A DNA stretch of 64,000 nt from Neobacillus kokaensis (GCF_014656545.1 NZ_BNDS01000003.1:126606-190605), one strand, 5' to 3'; shown: positions 1 through 9,205, counted from the stretch's first letter. Made by a program: numbers and translations. The notes: generated by a model not told the origin, from the letters alone.

Positions 1-1041
1 AAAATTAGTGACAAAAATACTAAAATTAAAGAAACAAAAACAGAGATTAATAAGCTAAAAGGTGACATTAAGGTAATCAAGGATCGAATGGAAAAGCGCA
101 GTGAGCTATTAAAAGAACGCGCCCGCAGCTACCAGGAAAATGGCGGTGCGGTCAACTACCTTGACGTATTATTTGGGGCCCAAAGCTTTAATGATTTCAT
201 TGATAGGGCCAATGCAGTTGCTACATTAGTGATAGCAGACCAGGAAATTTTTAAGCAGCATGAAGCAGACAAAATAGAGCTAGAGAAAAAGGAAGCAAAA
301 GTAAAAAAGGATCTTGCCGGGCTTGAGACGATGTTGGCTGACTTAAAGGAAATGAATCAGCAGTTAAGTGCGCAGCGGGCGGAAAAAAATAAATTACTTG
401 CGAAATTAAAGAAAGAAGAAAGTGAAGCTCACGAGTATGTGATTGGTTTACAAGAAAAAGAAGGAATTCTTGCAGCACAGGAAGCAGCAATTCAACGGGC
501 AATTAAGGCTGAGGAAGAGCGCCAGGCTAGAGCGGCAGCTGAGGCCAAAAAGGCTGCTGAAGCAAGACAAAAGCAATCATCAGGTTCTAGTTCAGGAAGC
601 AGCAGTGCCGGGGCTGTTTCAGCAGCGCCAGCAGCACCAGCAGTTTCTGGCGGCAGCTTTACACGACCGGCAGCTGGTGTGATAACTTCAACTTATGGTG
701 CGCGCTGGGGAACATTCCACTGGGGCGTTGACATTGCTCAAGGCGGTCCGGTTCCAATTGTAGCTGCAGCAGACGGAGAAGTATATGTTTCACATTACTC
801 ATCAAGCTACGGAAATGTCGTCTATATTTTGCATAATATTAACGGACAAATGTACACAACCGTTTATGCCCATATGAGAACACGCATGGTTGGCGCAGGA
901 CAGCACGTAAGCAAAGGACAGCAGATTGGTGTCATGGGTAATACTGGTGATTCTCAAGGGCAGCATCTTCACTTTGAATTATACAAAGGACGCTGGCAAT
1001 ACCATTCAGCCATCAACCCAATGGGTATTGTCCCATTGTAA
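1..1041 (+). CDS. M23 murein hydrolase with coiled-coil N-terminus (5' partial)
   Basis: The frame is open from base 1, so the start and any signal peptide lie outside the window. The visible protein begins with a long Lys/Glu-rich coiled coil up to about base 600. A Ser/Gly/Ala/Pro linker follows, then a C-terminal LytM/M23 metallopeptidase domain. The zinc-binding motifs are visible: HxxxD (HWGVD, His codon at 718-720) and HxH (HLHF). The coiled coil plus M23 layout matches the EnvC/PcsB/CwlO-type hydrolases that FtsEX activates, and ctpB follows directly as in many Bacilli. It should cut peptide cross-links in the wall during growth or division. A strong hairpin terminator follows the stop. 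The family assignment is firm; control by FtsEX is inferred from layout. Confidence 0.88.
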   Translation, partial: KISDKNTKIKETKTEINKLKGDIKVIKDRMEKRSELLKERARSYQENGGAVNYLDVLFGAQSFNDFIDRANAVATLVIADQEIFKQHEADKIELEKKEAKVKKDLAGLETMLADLKEMNQQLSAQRAEKNKLLAKLKKEESEAHEYVIGLQEKEGILAAQEAAIQRAIKAEEERQARAAAEAKKAAEARQKQSSGSSSGSSSAGAVSAAPAAPAVSGGSFTRPAAGVITSTYGARWGTFHWGVDIAQGGPVPIVAAADGEVYVSHYSSSYGNVVYILHNINGQMYTTVYAHMRTRMVGAGQHVSKGQQIGVMGNTGDSQGQHLHFELYKGRWQYHSAINPMGIVPL

Positions 1042-1044
1042 AAA

Positions 1045-1074
1045 GGGCGAAGCATTATGCTTCGCTCTTTTTTT
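1045..1074 (+). terminator. Rho-independent terminator of the M23 gene
   Basis: Arms GCGAAGC (1047-1053) and GCTTCGC (1059-1065) are extended by G-U and G-C pairs, enclose a 5-nt loop and run into a T-rich tract. Confidence 0.85.
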
Positions 1075-1085
1075 TGCTCTCTTTT

Positions 1086-1130
1086 TGGTGTCAGGCACCA
1101 TGTGAATTTTTCACATGGTGCCTGACACCA
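1086..1130. repeat. Perfect 21-bp inverted repeat of the GGTGCCTGACACC family
   Basis: Arms 1086-1106 and 1110-1130 are perfect complements over 21 bp around a 3-nt loop. The outer part of each arm is the GGTGCCTGACACC / GGTGTCAGGCACC core seen again at 24928, 24971 and 41811 and, truncated, at 4236. No T tract follows, so it is more likely a dispersed palindromic element than a terminator. Confidence 0.85.
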
Positions 1131-1251
1131 ATTATTCCTCTATGGAAAACTCATAACTCGTCCATTCTTTACATAACTATTATTATTGGGCATGAATTCG
1201 ATATGGTTTTAACAGAAGGATAGTTCGGGATTTTTTACAAGGAGGGGTTCG

Positions 1252-2703
1252 ATGAATCGAAACGGGATTGCCCTATTGATGACATTCTCACTTTTGGCAG
1301 GTGCTGGTGGAACATACGCCGGAATACAATTATTAGACAATAAAAATTCTGAGCTTGAAGAAGCCGTGAATCCAAAAAGCATTAACGTCAATACGAACGA
1401 TACAGTTGAGGAAGATTTGGAAAAGGTCGAGCAGGCATATGAGTTGATTCAGAAACGCTATGTAGAAAAAGTAAATACGGATAAGCTAGTCGAAGGTGCC
1501 ATTCAAGGGATGCTGTCTGTTTTAAAGGACCCGTACTCTGTCTATATGGACAAGGAAACTAGCAGGCAATTCACCCAAACGCTGGAATCATCGTTTGAAG
1601 GCATTGGAGCCGAAGTTGGTATGGTTGATGGAAAAATCGTTATAATCTCACCATTTAAAAATTCACCGGCAGAAAAAGCTGGAATTAAACCAAATGACCA
1701 AATTTTAAAGGTGGACGGAAAAAGTGTAGAAGGCCTGGATCTGAGTAAAGCAACAATGAAAATCCGTGGAAAAAAAGGGACATATGTCAATTTAGAAATT
1801 GCTCGTAAAGGATTAAAGGAAGCACTTGAGATTAAAGTAAAACGTGATGAAATTCCGCTTGAAACGGTCCACAGCGACCTGAAAAAACAAGACGGTAAAA
1901 AAATCGGCTATTTGGAAATCACCTCTTTTTCAGAAAACACCGCTGCTGATTTTAAAAAGGAATTAAAGGCATTGGAAAATGATGATATTAAAGGATTGAT
2001 TATCGATGTCCGAGGTAATCCAGGGGGATTGTTAATCAGCGTCGAGGAAATTTTAAAAGAGCTGGTACCGAAAGATAAGCCTTATGTACAAATTCAAGAG
2101 CGCACCGGAGAAAAGCGGCGGTTTTTCTCGAATATTTCAAAAAAGAAAAACTATCCAATTGTTGTATTAACAAATAAAGGAAGTGCTTCTGCATCGGAAA
2201 TTTTAGCTGGAGCATTACAGGAAGCGGCAGGTTATAAGATTGTTGGGGAAACGACATTTGGTAAAGGTACAGTCCAGCAGGCATTAGAAATGGAGGACGG
2301 CAGCAATGTAAAATTAACTTTGTACAAATGGCTGACTCCGGATGGCAACTGGATTCACAAAAAGGGAATTGAGCCTGATGTGGAGGTTGCACAGCCTGCG
2401 ATTTTTGCTACTCACCCGCTGCAAATTGATGAGCCGCTTGCAGAGGATTTGAACAATGAGCAGGTTAAGAATGCACAGGAAATCCTTGCAGGATTAGGAT
2501 TTGCGCCTGGCCGTACTGACGGTTACTTCAGTGTGGAAACAGCGACTGCAGTGAAGGGATTCCAGCAATACAACGATTTGCCAGCAACCGGAGAAATCGA
2601 TAATGTGACGGCTTCCAAATTAGAGGAGGCAGTCGTTGCGGAAATGAAAAAGCCAAAAAATGATATGCAGCTTCAAACTGCACTGAGATTGATAGTGAAA
2701 TAA
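1252..2703 (+). CDS. ctpB: Carboxy-terminal processing protease CtpB (S41 family)
   Basis: A 483-residue S41 serine protease. Residues 1-30 form an N-terminal membrane or signal segment. A PDZ domain spans roughly residues 95-190 (GIGAEVG...SPAEKAGIKPND). The Ser/Lys catalytic core follows with the motif GSASASEI. By family spacing Ser313 is the nucleophile, Lys338 (in FGKGTVQQ) the base, and Gln342 the third residue. A peptidoglycan-binding-like domain lies at about 405-460. An AGGAGG ribosome site sits just before the ATG. In B. subtilis CtpB cleaves SpoIVFA to trigger sigma-K activation in sporulation; the same role is likely here because minJ follows as in that genome. The length fits the family. 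Confidence 0.93.
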   Translation: MNRNGIALLMTFSLLAGAGGTYAGIQLLDNKNSELEEAVNPKSINVNTNDTVEEDLEKVEQAYELIQKRYVEKVNTDKLVEGAIQGMLSVLKDPYSVYMDKETSRQFTQTLESSFEGIGAEVGMVDGKIVIISPFKNSPAEKAGIKPNDQILKVDGKSVEGLDLSKATMKIRGKKGTYVNLEIARKGLKEALEIKVKRDEIPLETVHSDLKKQDGKKIGYLEITSFSENTAADFKKELKALENDDIKGLIIDVRGNPGGLLISVEEILKELVPKDKPYVQIQERTGEKRRFFSNISKKKNYPIVVLTNKGSASASEILAGALQEAAGYKIVGETTFGKGTVQQALEMEDGSNVKLTLYKWLTPDGNWIHKKGIEPDVEVAQPAIFATHPLQIDEPLAEDLNNEQVKNAQEILAGLGFAPGRTDGYFSVETATAVKGFQQYNDLPATGEIDNVTASKLEEAVVAEMKKPKNDMQLQTALRLIVK

Positions 2704-2713
2704 AGATGACAAG

Positions 2714-2748
2714 CAGTGGACTTCATGTAATGAGGTTCGCTGTTTTTT
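2714..2748 (+). terminator. Terminator of ctpB
   Basis: A 12-bp stem (2714-2725 with 2731-2742, including G-U pairs) closes a 5-nt loop and is followed by six Ts. Confidence 0.85.
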
Positions 2749-2775
2749 GATTGTCGACGGGTTTATTGCAGTTTG

Positions 2776-2906
2776 GCGAAATTAATTAGATATTCCGCGA
2801 AATCCTCGTATATTTCCGCGAAATAAATCCGAAAGTCCGCGAAATTCCTGTATGTTTCCTCGAAATAATAAAAAAATCTGCGAAATAAATCGAACCCCTG
2901 CGAAAC
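2776..2906. repeat. Phased 21-bp degenerate repeat array, downstream of ctpB
   Basis: The core GCGAAAT begins at 2776, 2797, 2818, 2839, 2860 (as TCGAAAT), 2880 and 2900 (GCGAAAC), giving spacings of 21, 21, 21, 21, 20 and 20. A typical unit reads CGCGAAATAAAT, two variable bases, then GAAAGTC. It fills most of the ctpB-minJ gap, where I see no gene. Sister arrays lie at 4267, 40029, 46403, 49504 and 55866. Confidence 0.85.
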
Positions 2907-3053
2907 CCTCTATTAGAAAAATCAATAACACATAAAAATCTACGATAATTTATCTAAACTAGCAATATGTTTTGCGTTGGATATTTGGTAAAATAAAGGG
3001 TAAGAGTTTATTACATAATAAAATAGAAATTTGAATAGAGGCAGGTGGTAGGA

Positions 3054-4244
3054 ATGGTGCAAATATGGCTTGTGGAGCTTCTGAAAGGAACAGGCAAGTT
3101 ATTTCTTCATCCTGTTTTATACTATCTAGTATTTTTATCAGGAATTTTAGGTGTAATGAGGGTAAAACGCGAGAGGAAAAACTTTCATGTAAGGGCGCAA
3201 GACGCTTATTTTGAACTTCGGCAATTATTTCCACTCGGATTCATTCTCGGATTAATCCTTTCTATTATCATAATTGCAGCAGGCGTTGTCGTCCCATTCG
3301 CTGCGATTCTGTTTACAGCTGGGCTCACCATTTTATTGTCCCTTACGACAAATATTCGCTGGATGTCACCGGCCTATACAGTCGGTACTGCCTTTTTTGC
3401 GGTGGTACTTTTTGCGCAAAATAATTGGACAATACCGTTTTTCAAAAAGGCATTCACATCCATCAGTGATATGGTTTATCCTTCCATTGTTTTTGTTCTC
3501 GGTCTGTTAGTCATTGCTGAAGGAATTCTTATTTTAAAAAATGGAACAAAAGGGACTTCTCCGAAACTAGCAAAAAGTAAACGCGGTCAGGTTATTGGAG
3601 TTCATGAGGTGAAAAGACTTTGGATGGTACCATTGTTTTTGTTAATTCCAGGAGAAGCTCTCCAGCTGCCATTTGATTGGTGGCCAGTCTTTCATTTAGG
3701 AGCAGAGCGGTACTCCCTAGTCTTTGTCCCATTTGCAATTGGTTTTCATCAGCAAATCAAAGGGAATTTACCGCCAGTGGCAATTGAACGCTACGGACGT
3801 CAGGTTATCACATTGGGGATAATGATTACGCTAATCGCTATCGCTGGTTATTGGTACCCAATTGTATCGATTATCGTTGCTGCGCTAGCCGTTATCGGTC
3901 GAGAAACGTTAGCATTAATGGCCTATTTAAAGGATGACAATCGGCCATTTTATTTCTCGAAAAAAAATAATGGCTTGATGATTATCGGAATTATTCCAGA
4001 GTCACCGGCTGAAAAAATGGGCTTGAAGGTTGGAGAAATTATCACCAAAATCAATGGAATTTCTTTAAAAAATGAGAAAACATTTTACGAAGCATTACAG
4101 AAAAACCGTGCGCATTGCAAACTCGATGTTCTGGATACTAACGGTGAAATCCGCTTCGTCCAACGAGTTTTATTCGAAGGCGATCACCACGAGCTCGGCA
4201 TCCTTTTCGTGCAGGATCAACGTAAATATGAAAAAGGTGCCTGA
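3054..4244 (+). CDS. minJ: Cell-division topological determinant MinJ (PDZ membrane protein)
   Basis: About 396 residues: several hydrophobic membrane segments through residue ~290, then a C-terminal PDZ domain (roughly 300-390, with GLMIIGIIPESPAEKMGLKVGE). Size and order match B. subtilis MinJ, which links DivIVA to MinD at poles and septa. I take ATG 3054 because AGGTGG stands 5 nt upstream and the following residues align with the family N-terminus; a GTG at 3045 overlaps that ribosome site. The last codons and the TGA stop lie inside a truncated GGTGCCTGAC repeat, so the very C-terminus may be altered compared with relatives. Position after ctpB supports the call. Confidence 0.88.
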   Translation: MVQIWLVELLKGTGKLFLHPVLYYLVFLSGILGVMRVKRERKNFHVRAQDAYFELRQLFPLGFILGLILSIIIIAAGVVVPFAAILFTAGLTILLSLTTNIRWMSPAYTVGTAFFAVVLFAQNNWTIPFFKKAFTSISDMVYPSIVFVLGLLVIAEGILILKNGTKGTSPKLAKSKRGQVIGVHEVKRLWMVPLFLLIPGEALQLPFDWWPVFHLGAERYSLVFVPFAIGFHQQIKGNLPPVAIERYGRQVITLGIMITLIAIAGYWYPIVSIIVAALAVIGRETLALMAYLKDDNRPFYFSKKNNGLMIIGIIPESPAEKMGLKVGEIITKINGISLKNEKTFYEALQKNRAHCKLDVLDTNGEIRFVQRVLFEGDHHELGILFVQDQRKYEKGA

Positions 4245-4247
4245 CGC
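4236..4247. repeat. Truncated copy of the GGTGCCTGACACC repeat inside the minJ 3' end
   Basis: GGTGCCTGACGC shares the first ten bases of the dispersed core. It encodes the last residues of minJ and contributes its TGA at 4242-4244. Confidence 0.6.
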
Positions 4248-4266
4248 TGTAAAACTCTAAAAAAGA

Positions 4267-4360
4267 GCGGATTACGTTCAATAAATTCCAGATTTCTACC
4301 AAAAAAGTCCGAATTTATTTTTCATAATTTATCGAACAACGTTCATAAATAAACGGAACA
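4267..4360. repeat. Degenerate 21-bp phased array downstream of minJ
   Basis: Related cores GCGGATT (4267), CCAGATT (4288), CCGAATT (4309), TCGAACA (4332) and CGGAACA (about 4354) are spaced 21, 21, 23 and about 22. It is more decayed than the arrays after ctpB and uvrA. Confidence 0.55.
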
Positions 4361-4440
4361 AAATTTTTAAAATCAACTTGAACTATTCCATTTTTAGATG
4401 AAGTGCTCTTCATGATTGAATAGGTTCTAAATAATACGAT

Positions 4441-4471
4441 GCGAGAGAAATATTTCTCTCGCTGTTTTTTT
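4441..4471 (+). terminator. Probable terminator downstream of minJ
   Basis: A perfect palindrome, GCGAGAGAAAT followed by its complement through 4462, is followed by a seven-T run. It is the first strong hairpin after minJ. Confidence 0.75.
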
Positions 4472-4553
4472 GTAGGTAATTATGGCCATTAAAACCCCAA
4501 TAAAAATAAATATCCTCCGATGAAGGACTAATCCAACTAAAAATTTGGGCGGA

Positions 4554-4582
4554 GTGTCCTTCATATCCGTGATGAAGGACAC
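4554..4582. repeat. Inverted repeat with GATGAAGGAC units
   Basis: Arms GTGTCCTTCAT (4554-4564) and ATGAAGGACAC (4572-4582) pair over 11 bp around a 7-nt loop. A third copy, GATGAAGGAC, stands at 4519. No T run follows on either strand. It lies between the convergent ends of minJ and the hexosaminidase gene. Apart from this hairpin, the array at 4267 and the minJ terminator, the 4245-4658 gap shows nothing. Confidence 0.6.
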
Positions 4583-4658
4583 ATCCACCCCAGAAATCAT
4601 AAAAATTTCTTTTATTCAGTGCTTATTGACGGTACGGATCTATGAACGCTCTCTACCA

Positions 4659-7600
4659 TCAATTTAATTCAGCAATGATCTCGAGCAATAGGGCAGCGTA
4701 GTTTTTGTCAAGATGCTTGCCAGATTGAGCCTGAATTTCGTTTACCAGGGCTGTCAAGCCGTTTTGGATTAGTTTTTCGTCTCCAGAAGCTTTTTGAAGC
4801 TGGTCAACCTTGGCGAGCAGGCTGTTAAGAATGCCTTTGTTGGTGATCAGCCCTAGATTAAAGGCTATTTTTAGATTTTCATCTAAGCCGTCTATCGTCA
4901 CTTGCGGGGCTTGTAACTTAGAATGCAATGAGAATTCAGCCGCACTTGCAAATCCGCCAACGCCATCTTCAATAATAAATCGGACAAATTTTGTTTTAAC
5001 CCCGTTCAAATTAATGGTTTGAACGGACGGATCGTTGCTCCACGTACCAGAAGCTGCATCTTCATAGGTTTCCCCGTCAGTACTGACCTGTAGACGATAT
5101 TTTAATATCCGTCCGTTGTTACCGCTTTGTCTAGGTGTATAGACAAATTTGCCAAGTTCAGTTTCTTCAGCAAGCTCCACGTTTACTTCATAAGGGAGCG
5201 GCGGATTCTTGCTCCACTTGGAGTGCCAAATCGTGTTTACATTTCCATCAAACGCAAGCTTAATCGGCCCTTCGACATTCGTGTCCCCCTGGGATGTTTC
5301 TTCACTTGTGGCGCTAATTTTCATTGTTTTAGTGTCAATTCTTGTCGGGTCTACAAATTTTCCTTTTTCTACATGAAAGGAAGAAATGATACCACGAACT
5401 GAGTCAGTGGCACTTCCAATTCTTTCAAGCGGTAATACCAGCGTATTGTAAGGCATACTTGTTTCGGATGTTAGAGGTATTTCTTCACCATTCACAAATA
5501 ATCTAGTTTTCTCAAATTCTGTTACAAATGTGAGCGTTGTTCTTTTACCACTAACTAACTTGTAATCGAAGGAATAGGATCGGTTTGCATAATCGTAACC
5601 TACATAGCCATCTTTATTTACGGCGTAAATGGTTGCATAGGTTTTATTCGTTCCTGCATGGCTCTCTTCTGCCAATATTTGTGGACCGTTCGTATCCTTC
5701 AATGTCAGGGTGACATTCATAACAGCATTTGGTCCTAGATTGGTTAAACCCGTCTGTGCATAGCTCTTTCCGGTATTTAATTGAAGGCCTAGTCCAGCTG
5801 CTAAACTTGCATTCACTCTTTTTACAATGTCATAGCCATTTTTACTATTGTCCTTGTCGCCTTTAGTAAAATCATAATCGATAACAGTTGAATCAACTGT
5901 CCTCACATCAAATTTTGGATTCGTATTTGGAGCAACCCCTGTCTTCTTCGCTGCCTCATTGAACATTGGGTAAGGAACATTTGTCGTATCGCTTCCCCAA
6001 TTCTTTTGAGCAATTGCCGGAATTGCCTCAAACACACGGTCAAACATGTCATAGGGAGTAATTCCGTTTTCAAGTTTTCCAACCTTGTCATTCCATAAAG
6101 CGAACATGCCACCTAAGAACTGCGGGTTCGATTCATTGACGACTGTCCCATTGGAAAACTTATTTGGCTGATAGCTATTGTAAATGGTTTGAGGATTTAA
6201 GCGATCTCTATAATAACCCGCTCTTGGCACCATATAAACTTGCCCGTCATCGATATTAATGATATTAAACCCTTGATTGAGCATTTGTTGAGGATTAGCC
6301 CACCCTGTATTCCAAACCTGCAATTGCACGTCTTTAGATGTAACGGGTGTAGCGCCGCTTTTATTCGAAAGACTTCCCCACAGGCGTACAGTTCGTTTCT
6401 TTTCGTCACGAACGAATTTTAACATATTATCGACATATGCACGATATGCTTCCGCACCTCCATAATACTCATCACTTCCAATATGGATAGGAGCGTTTTT
6501 AAATACAGGATTTTCACCATCCAAGTACTCATTATATATGGATTTAATAAACGGCAAGGTATCCGGATGTGATAAATCCAGCATTGCGGCAGCTTCTTCA
6601 GGTGGTTTACCGTTTACAATTTGGTCCTTATAGTAAAGGTCGGGCCTTACCTTGACCATAGACAAGGCGTGTCCCGGTGTATCAAACTCTGGGACAATAT
6701 CCACTCCAAAATCCTCGGCATCGGAAATGAATTGATTAAATTCCCGCTTCGCATAATGACCATCTTGAGATGTTAAAGGAACCCCATTTTCTCCGACGAT
6801 GCTGGACTCCAATCTGAAACCGGCATAAGCATTTTTTATGGCATCGTCAATCGTGTCATATAAATGCATTTCTAATTCATTGTCATTTAAATGAATTTGG
6901 AAGTCATTCAATTTATAGTAGCTCATGTTCTTGACATATTCATATAGATAATCAAGATCAGTAAATTTACGGCCGACATCCAACATGAAACCGCGGAGTT
7001 TATACTTCGGATAATCGCGAATTAAACCATTTGGAAGTGCATCCGAATCGCTTTGCTTCAAAAGTTGGAGCAGTGTCCTGGTTGCATAGAAAGCCCCCGT
7101 ATACTCCTCCGCTGTCACGACAATATTGTTATTCTGAATTTCAATCCCATAGCCTTCTTTACCGTAAACACCTGCTTCATCCTTTTTAAATATGATTGCA
7201 TTGGTGTCTTTTGCCCCCATCGAAAGATTAAGTCCCTCTTGATCGTTTACATCCTGTTGGAGGATTTTGGCGGCCCTTTGGAAAGCAGGATCCTGTACCA
7301 CTAAGACAGTTGAATTATCAACCGATTTTGTTCCCTCCAAGCCATACCATTCTTGTAGGGCAGGGATGACGATTGGTTTTTCATTTTTTCCCTCATCTTT
7401 ATACGTTCCTTCCACAGAAACTGTAAATTCCTTTGACTCGGTACTTTTATCTTTTTTTGTTAACTTCAGTGTTACTTTAACCGTTTTATCTGTTAATGGA
7501 GTAACTACATTTCCTTCTAAGCTAATGACAGGTAAAGCGTTGCTTCCCACGACGGCAATTTCCCCATTTGCCGCTTTTGGAATGTTGAGTTTTCCTTTTT

Positions 7601-8654
7601 CTTCATTTACGGTTAGGGAGGTGATTTGTTCTAGTGAAGTGATTTCTGCTGGAACTTCATTATTCTTGGTGGAGTACACTTCTACTTCATTGATGCCAAC
7701 ATTCTGCCAGTTTATTGTGCCCCCATCATATTGGGTGATTTCTAATTTTAGATATCTGGCATTAACAGGGCTTGGAATGTCTAGTATTTGGCGTTGAATG
7801 TCTGATTTTTGTATCTGACGATAGAGTGGAAAATATTGCGTTCCATCCTCTGAATAATTCAAGTTATAGGCAATAATATTAGTTCGTTCCCAGTTAATGA
7901 TGACTGACTGAACTTGCGTCAGGGCTTGGAGATCAATTGTCAATGTTCTTGGAACATTGTTAGCTTTATCGGTGGACCAACGTGTATTCCAGTCTCCATC
8001 TACCGTATTACCCGGGACGAAGTTTGTTCCCGCTTCTGTATTTGAAGCAGTAGCGGTTTTCCCAACTGCCGCATTACCGGTTTCGGCCACAACTGAATCT
8101 AAGCTTTCTAAAACTTCAAACTCATATACGGAGACAGTTGCCCAATCGACATCTTTTTCTATATCAGGGGAATTCGATACAAAATCTGTGATGACTAATC
8201 TTACTATTTTAGCTGTTTCGGCATTAGCCAGCTTAATGGTTTCTATCCATTGATTTTTATTTTCCGTAGAATGATACACATTTTTAAAGTTTACCCCATC
8301 ATTGGACACCTGTATGGAGTATGCTTTTACATTTTTTCTTTCCCAATGAATTTTAAATCCTTGAATTTTTTTGGCTTCGGGATACTCAACTTGAAGCCAT
8401 TTTGGATTTTCCTTTGAGGCCAATCCTACTGTGCTAGCCCATCTGGAATTCTTATTCGTATACCGGTTATAATGTCCGTCAAAAGCTTTTTCCGGACCAA
8501 ATGCTGTGGTTTCAGATCCTGATGCAGTGAAGATTGGCTCCGCAACCGCTTTAGCTTCAAGCGAAAGTCCTGTCAAAAACGATGGTAGAATTAATAGAAT
8601 GGTAAGAAGCACACTAATCGATCTTCCAAATAAACTTCGTGACAAACTTTTCAA
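4659..8654 (-). CDS. Secreted GH20 beta-N-acetylhexosaminidase with discoidin domains
   Basis: A 1331-residue exported enzyme. It has a signal peptide (about 1-35, ending near AKA), then two F5/8-type (discoidin) modules at about 40-182 and 195-327. A small beta-rich domain follows (340-418), then a GH20 N-terminal subdomain (425-545) and the GH20 barrel (about 550-890). The barrel carries HIGSDEY; Asp728-Glu729 are the expected catalytic pair for substrate-assisted removal of terminal GlcNAc/GalNAc. After it come a laminin-G-like module (920-1095), a third discoidin module (1105-1245) and a helical tail. No LPxTG or SLH anchor is seen, so it is likely released or held through carbohydrate binding. 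The start is TTG at 8654, chosen because GAGGAGG stands 8 nt upstream. The gene stands alone on the minus strand. Exact substrate is unknown. Confidence 0.88.
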   Translation of the reverse strand: MKSLSRSLFGRSISVLLTILLILPSFLTGLSLEAKAVAEPIFTASGSETTAFGPEKAFDGHYNRYTNKNSRWASTVGLASKENPKWLQVEYPEAKKIQGFKIHWERKNVKAYSIQVSNDGVNFKNVYHSTENKNQWIETIKLANAETAKIVRLVITDFVSNSPDIEKDVDWATVSVYEFEVLESLDSVVAETGNAAVGKTATASNTEAGTNFVPGNTVDGDWNTRWSTDKANNVPRTLTIDLQALTQVQSVIINWERTNIIAYNLNYSEDGTQYFPLYRQIQKSDIQRQILDIPSPVNARYLKLEITQYDGGTINWQNVGINEVEVYSTKNNEVPAEITSLEQITSLTVNEEKGKLNIPKAANGEIAVVGSNALPVISLEGNVVTPLTDKTVKVTLKLTKKDKSTESKEFTVSVEGTYKDEGKNEKPIVIPALQEWYGLEGTKSVDNSTVLVVQDPAFQRAAKILQQDVNDQEGLNLSMGAKDTNAIIFKKDEAGVYGKEGYGIEIQNNNIVVTAEEYTGAFYATRTLLQLLKQSDSDALPNGLIRDYPKYKLRGFMLDVGRKFTDLDYLYEYVKNMSYYKLNDFQIHLNDNELEMHLYDTIDDAIKNAYAGFRLESSIVGENGVPLTSQDGHYAKREFNQFISDAEDFGVDIVPEFDTPGHALSMVKVRPDLYYKDQIVNGKPPEEAAAMLDLSHPDTLPFIKSIYNEYLDGENPVFKNAPIHIGSDEYYGGAEAYRAYVDNMLKFVRDEKKRTVRLWGSLSNKSGATPVTSKDVQLQVWNTGWANPQQMLNQGFNIINIDDGQVYMVPRAGYYRDRLNPQTIYNSYQPNKFSNGTVVNESNPQFLGGMFALWNDKVGKLENGITPYDMFDRVFEAIPAIAQKNWGSDTTNVPYPMFNEAAKKTGVAPNTNPKFDVRTVDSTVIDYDFTKGDKDNSKNGYDIVKRVNASLAAGLGLQLNTGKSYAQTGLTNLGPNAVMNVTLTLKDTNGPQILAEESHAGTNKTYATIYAVNKDGYVGYDYANRSYSFDYKLVSGKRTTLTFVTEFEKTRLFVNGEEIPLTSETSMPYNTLVLPLERIGSATDSVRGIISSFHVEKGKFVDPTRIDTKTMKISATSEETSQGDTNVEGPIKLAFDGNVNTIWHSKWSKNPPLPYEVNVELAEETELGKFVYTPRQSGNNGRILKYRLQVSTDGETYEDAASGTWSNDPSVQTINLNGVKTKFVRFIIEDGVGGFASAAEFSLHSKLQAPQVTIDGLDENLKIAFNLGLITNKGILNSLLAKVDQLQKASGDEKLIQNGLTALVNEIQAQSGKHLDKNYAALLLEIIAELN

Positions 8655-8688
8655 AACGATATCCTCCTCTTAAATGATTTCTTAGAAA

Positions 8689-8717
8689 GGAGAGAACCAC
8701 CAGTTCAAATTCTCTCC
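8689..8717. other. Hairpin in the 5' leader of the hexosaminidase gene
   Basis: GGAGAGAA (8689-8696) pairs with TTCTCTCC (8710-8717), about 35 nt upstream of the TTG start on the minus strand. Its role is unknown. Confidence 0.4.
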
Positions 8718-8795
8718 TCCCTTTTTTAAAAAAATGATAAGACAATTTTCTATTACAACAGTAAAACGTTGAAACTCTTTATCCTCCTTTTCATA

Positions 8796-8856
8796 AAAAA
8801 ATAAAAAGGCATGGGGAAATAAAAGGTTGTGCATTCCTTTTACTTACCACCATGCC
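8796..8856 (-). terminator. Minus-strand hairpin with T-rich tail, possible leader attenuator
   Basis: Arms AGGCATGG (8810-8817 region) and CCATGCCT (near 8848-8855) enclose a second complementary pair, AAAAGG / CCTTTT. On the minus strand the hairpin runs into a T-rich tail. It lies about 140 nt upstream of the hexosaminidase start, so it would stop or attenuate transcription entering that gene; alternatively it ended a gene now lost. Confidence 0.5.
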
Positions 8857-9205
8857 TGTTCGCAACAGTAACATGTGATACATATAAACAGATCAGAACT
8901 AGTATACCTTTAATCAAATGAAAATTAATGGGCTAAAAGTACTATTTTACAGAATATTCCGTCTTATCGGACAAAGAAGGATAGGCGTTCTCTTCTTCAA
9001 CAATGGTTTTCAAAGGCTGTGCGCAGTTTTTTGATGGCATTGTTGTGCAGCTATGAGTACGCGATTTATGGCCACCGAATAGTTTGCTGACGTCGCTAAT
9101 AACTTTCTACGATGTTTTAAAAGAACTCCGAATGGTCGATATTTCGGTATTAGGTAAATATATGCGGCAGCCTAATTATAGTTAGATCCATTTTTCTGAT
9201 TTTTC

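Noticed and set aside
443..682. Plus-strand frame inside the M23 gene
   Set aside because: It lies in another frame of a low-complexity Ala/Lys/Gln region with no ribosome site.
2776..2906. CRISPR array
   Set aside because: Units are 21 bp in total and drift in sequence; there are no identical repeats with unique spacers and no cas genes.
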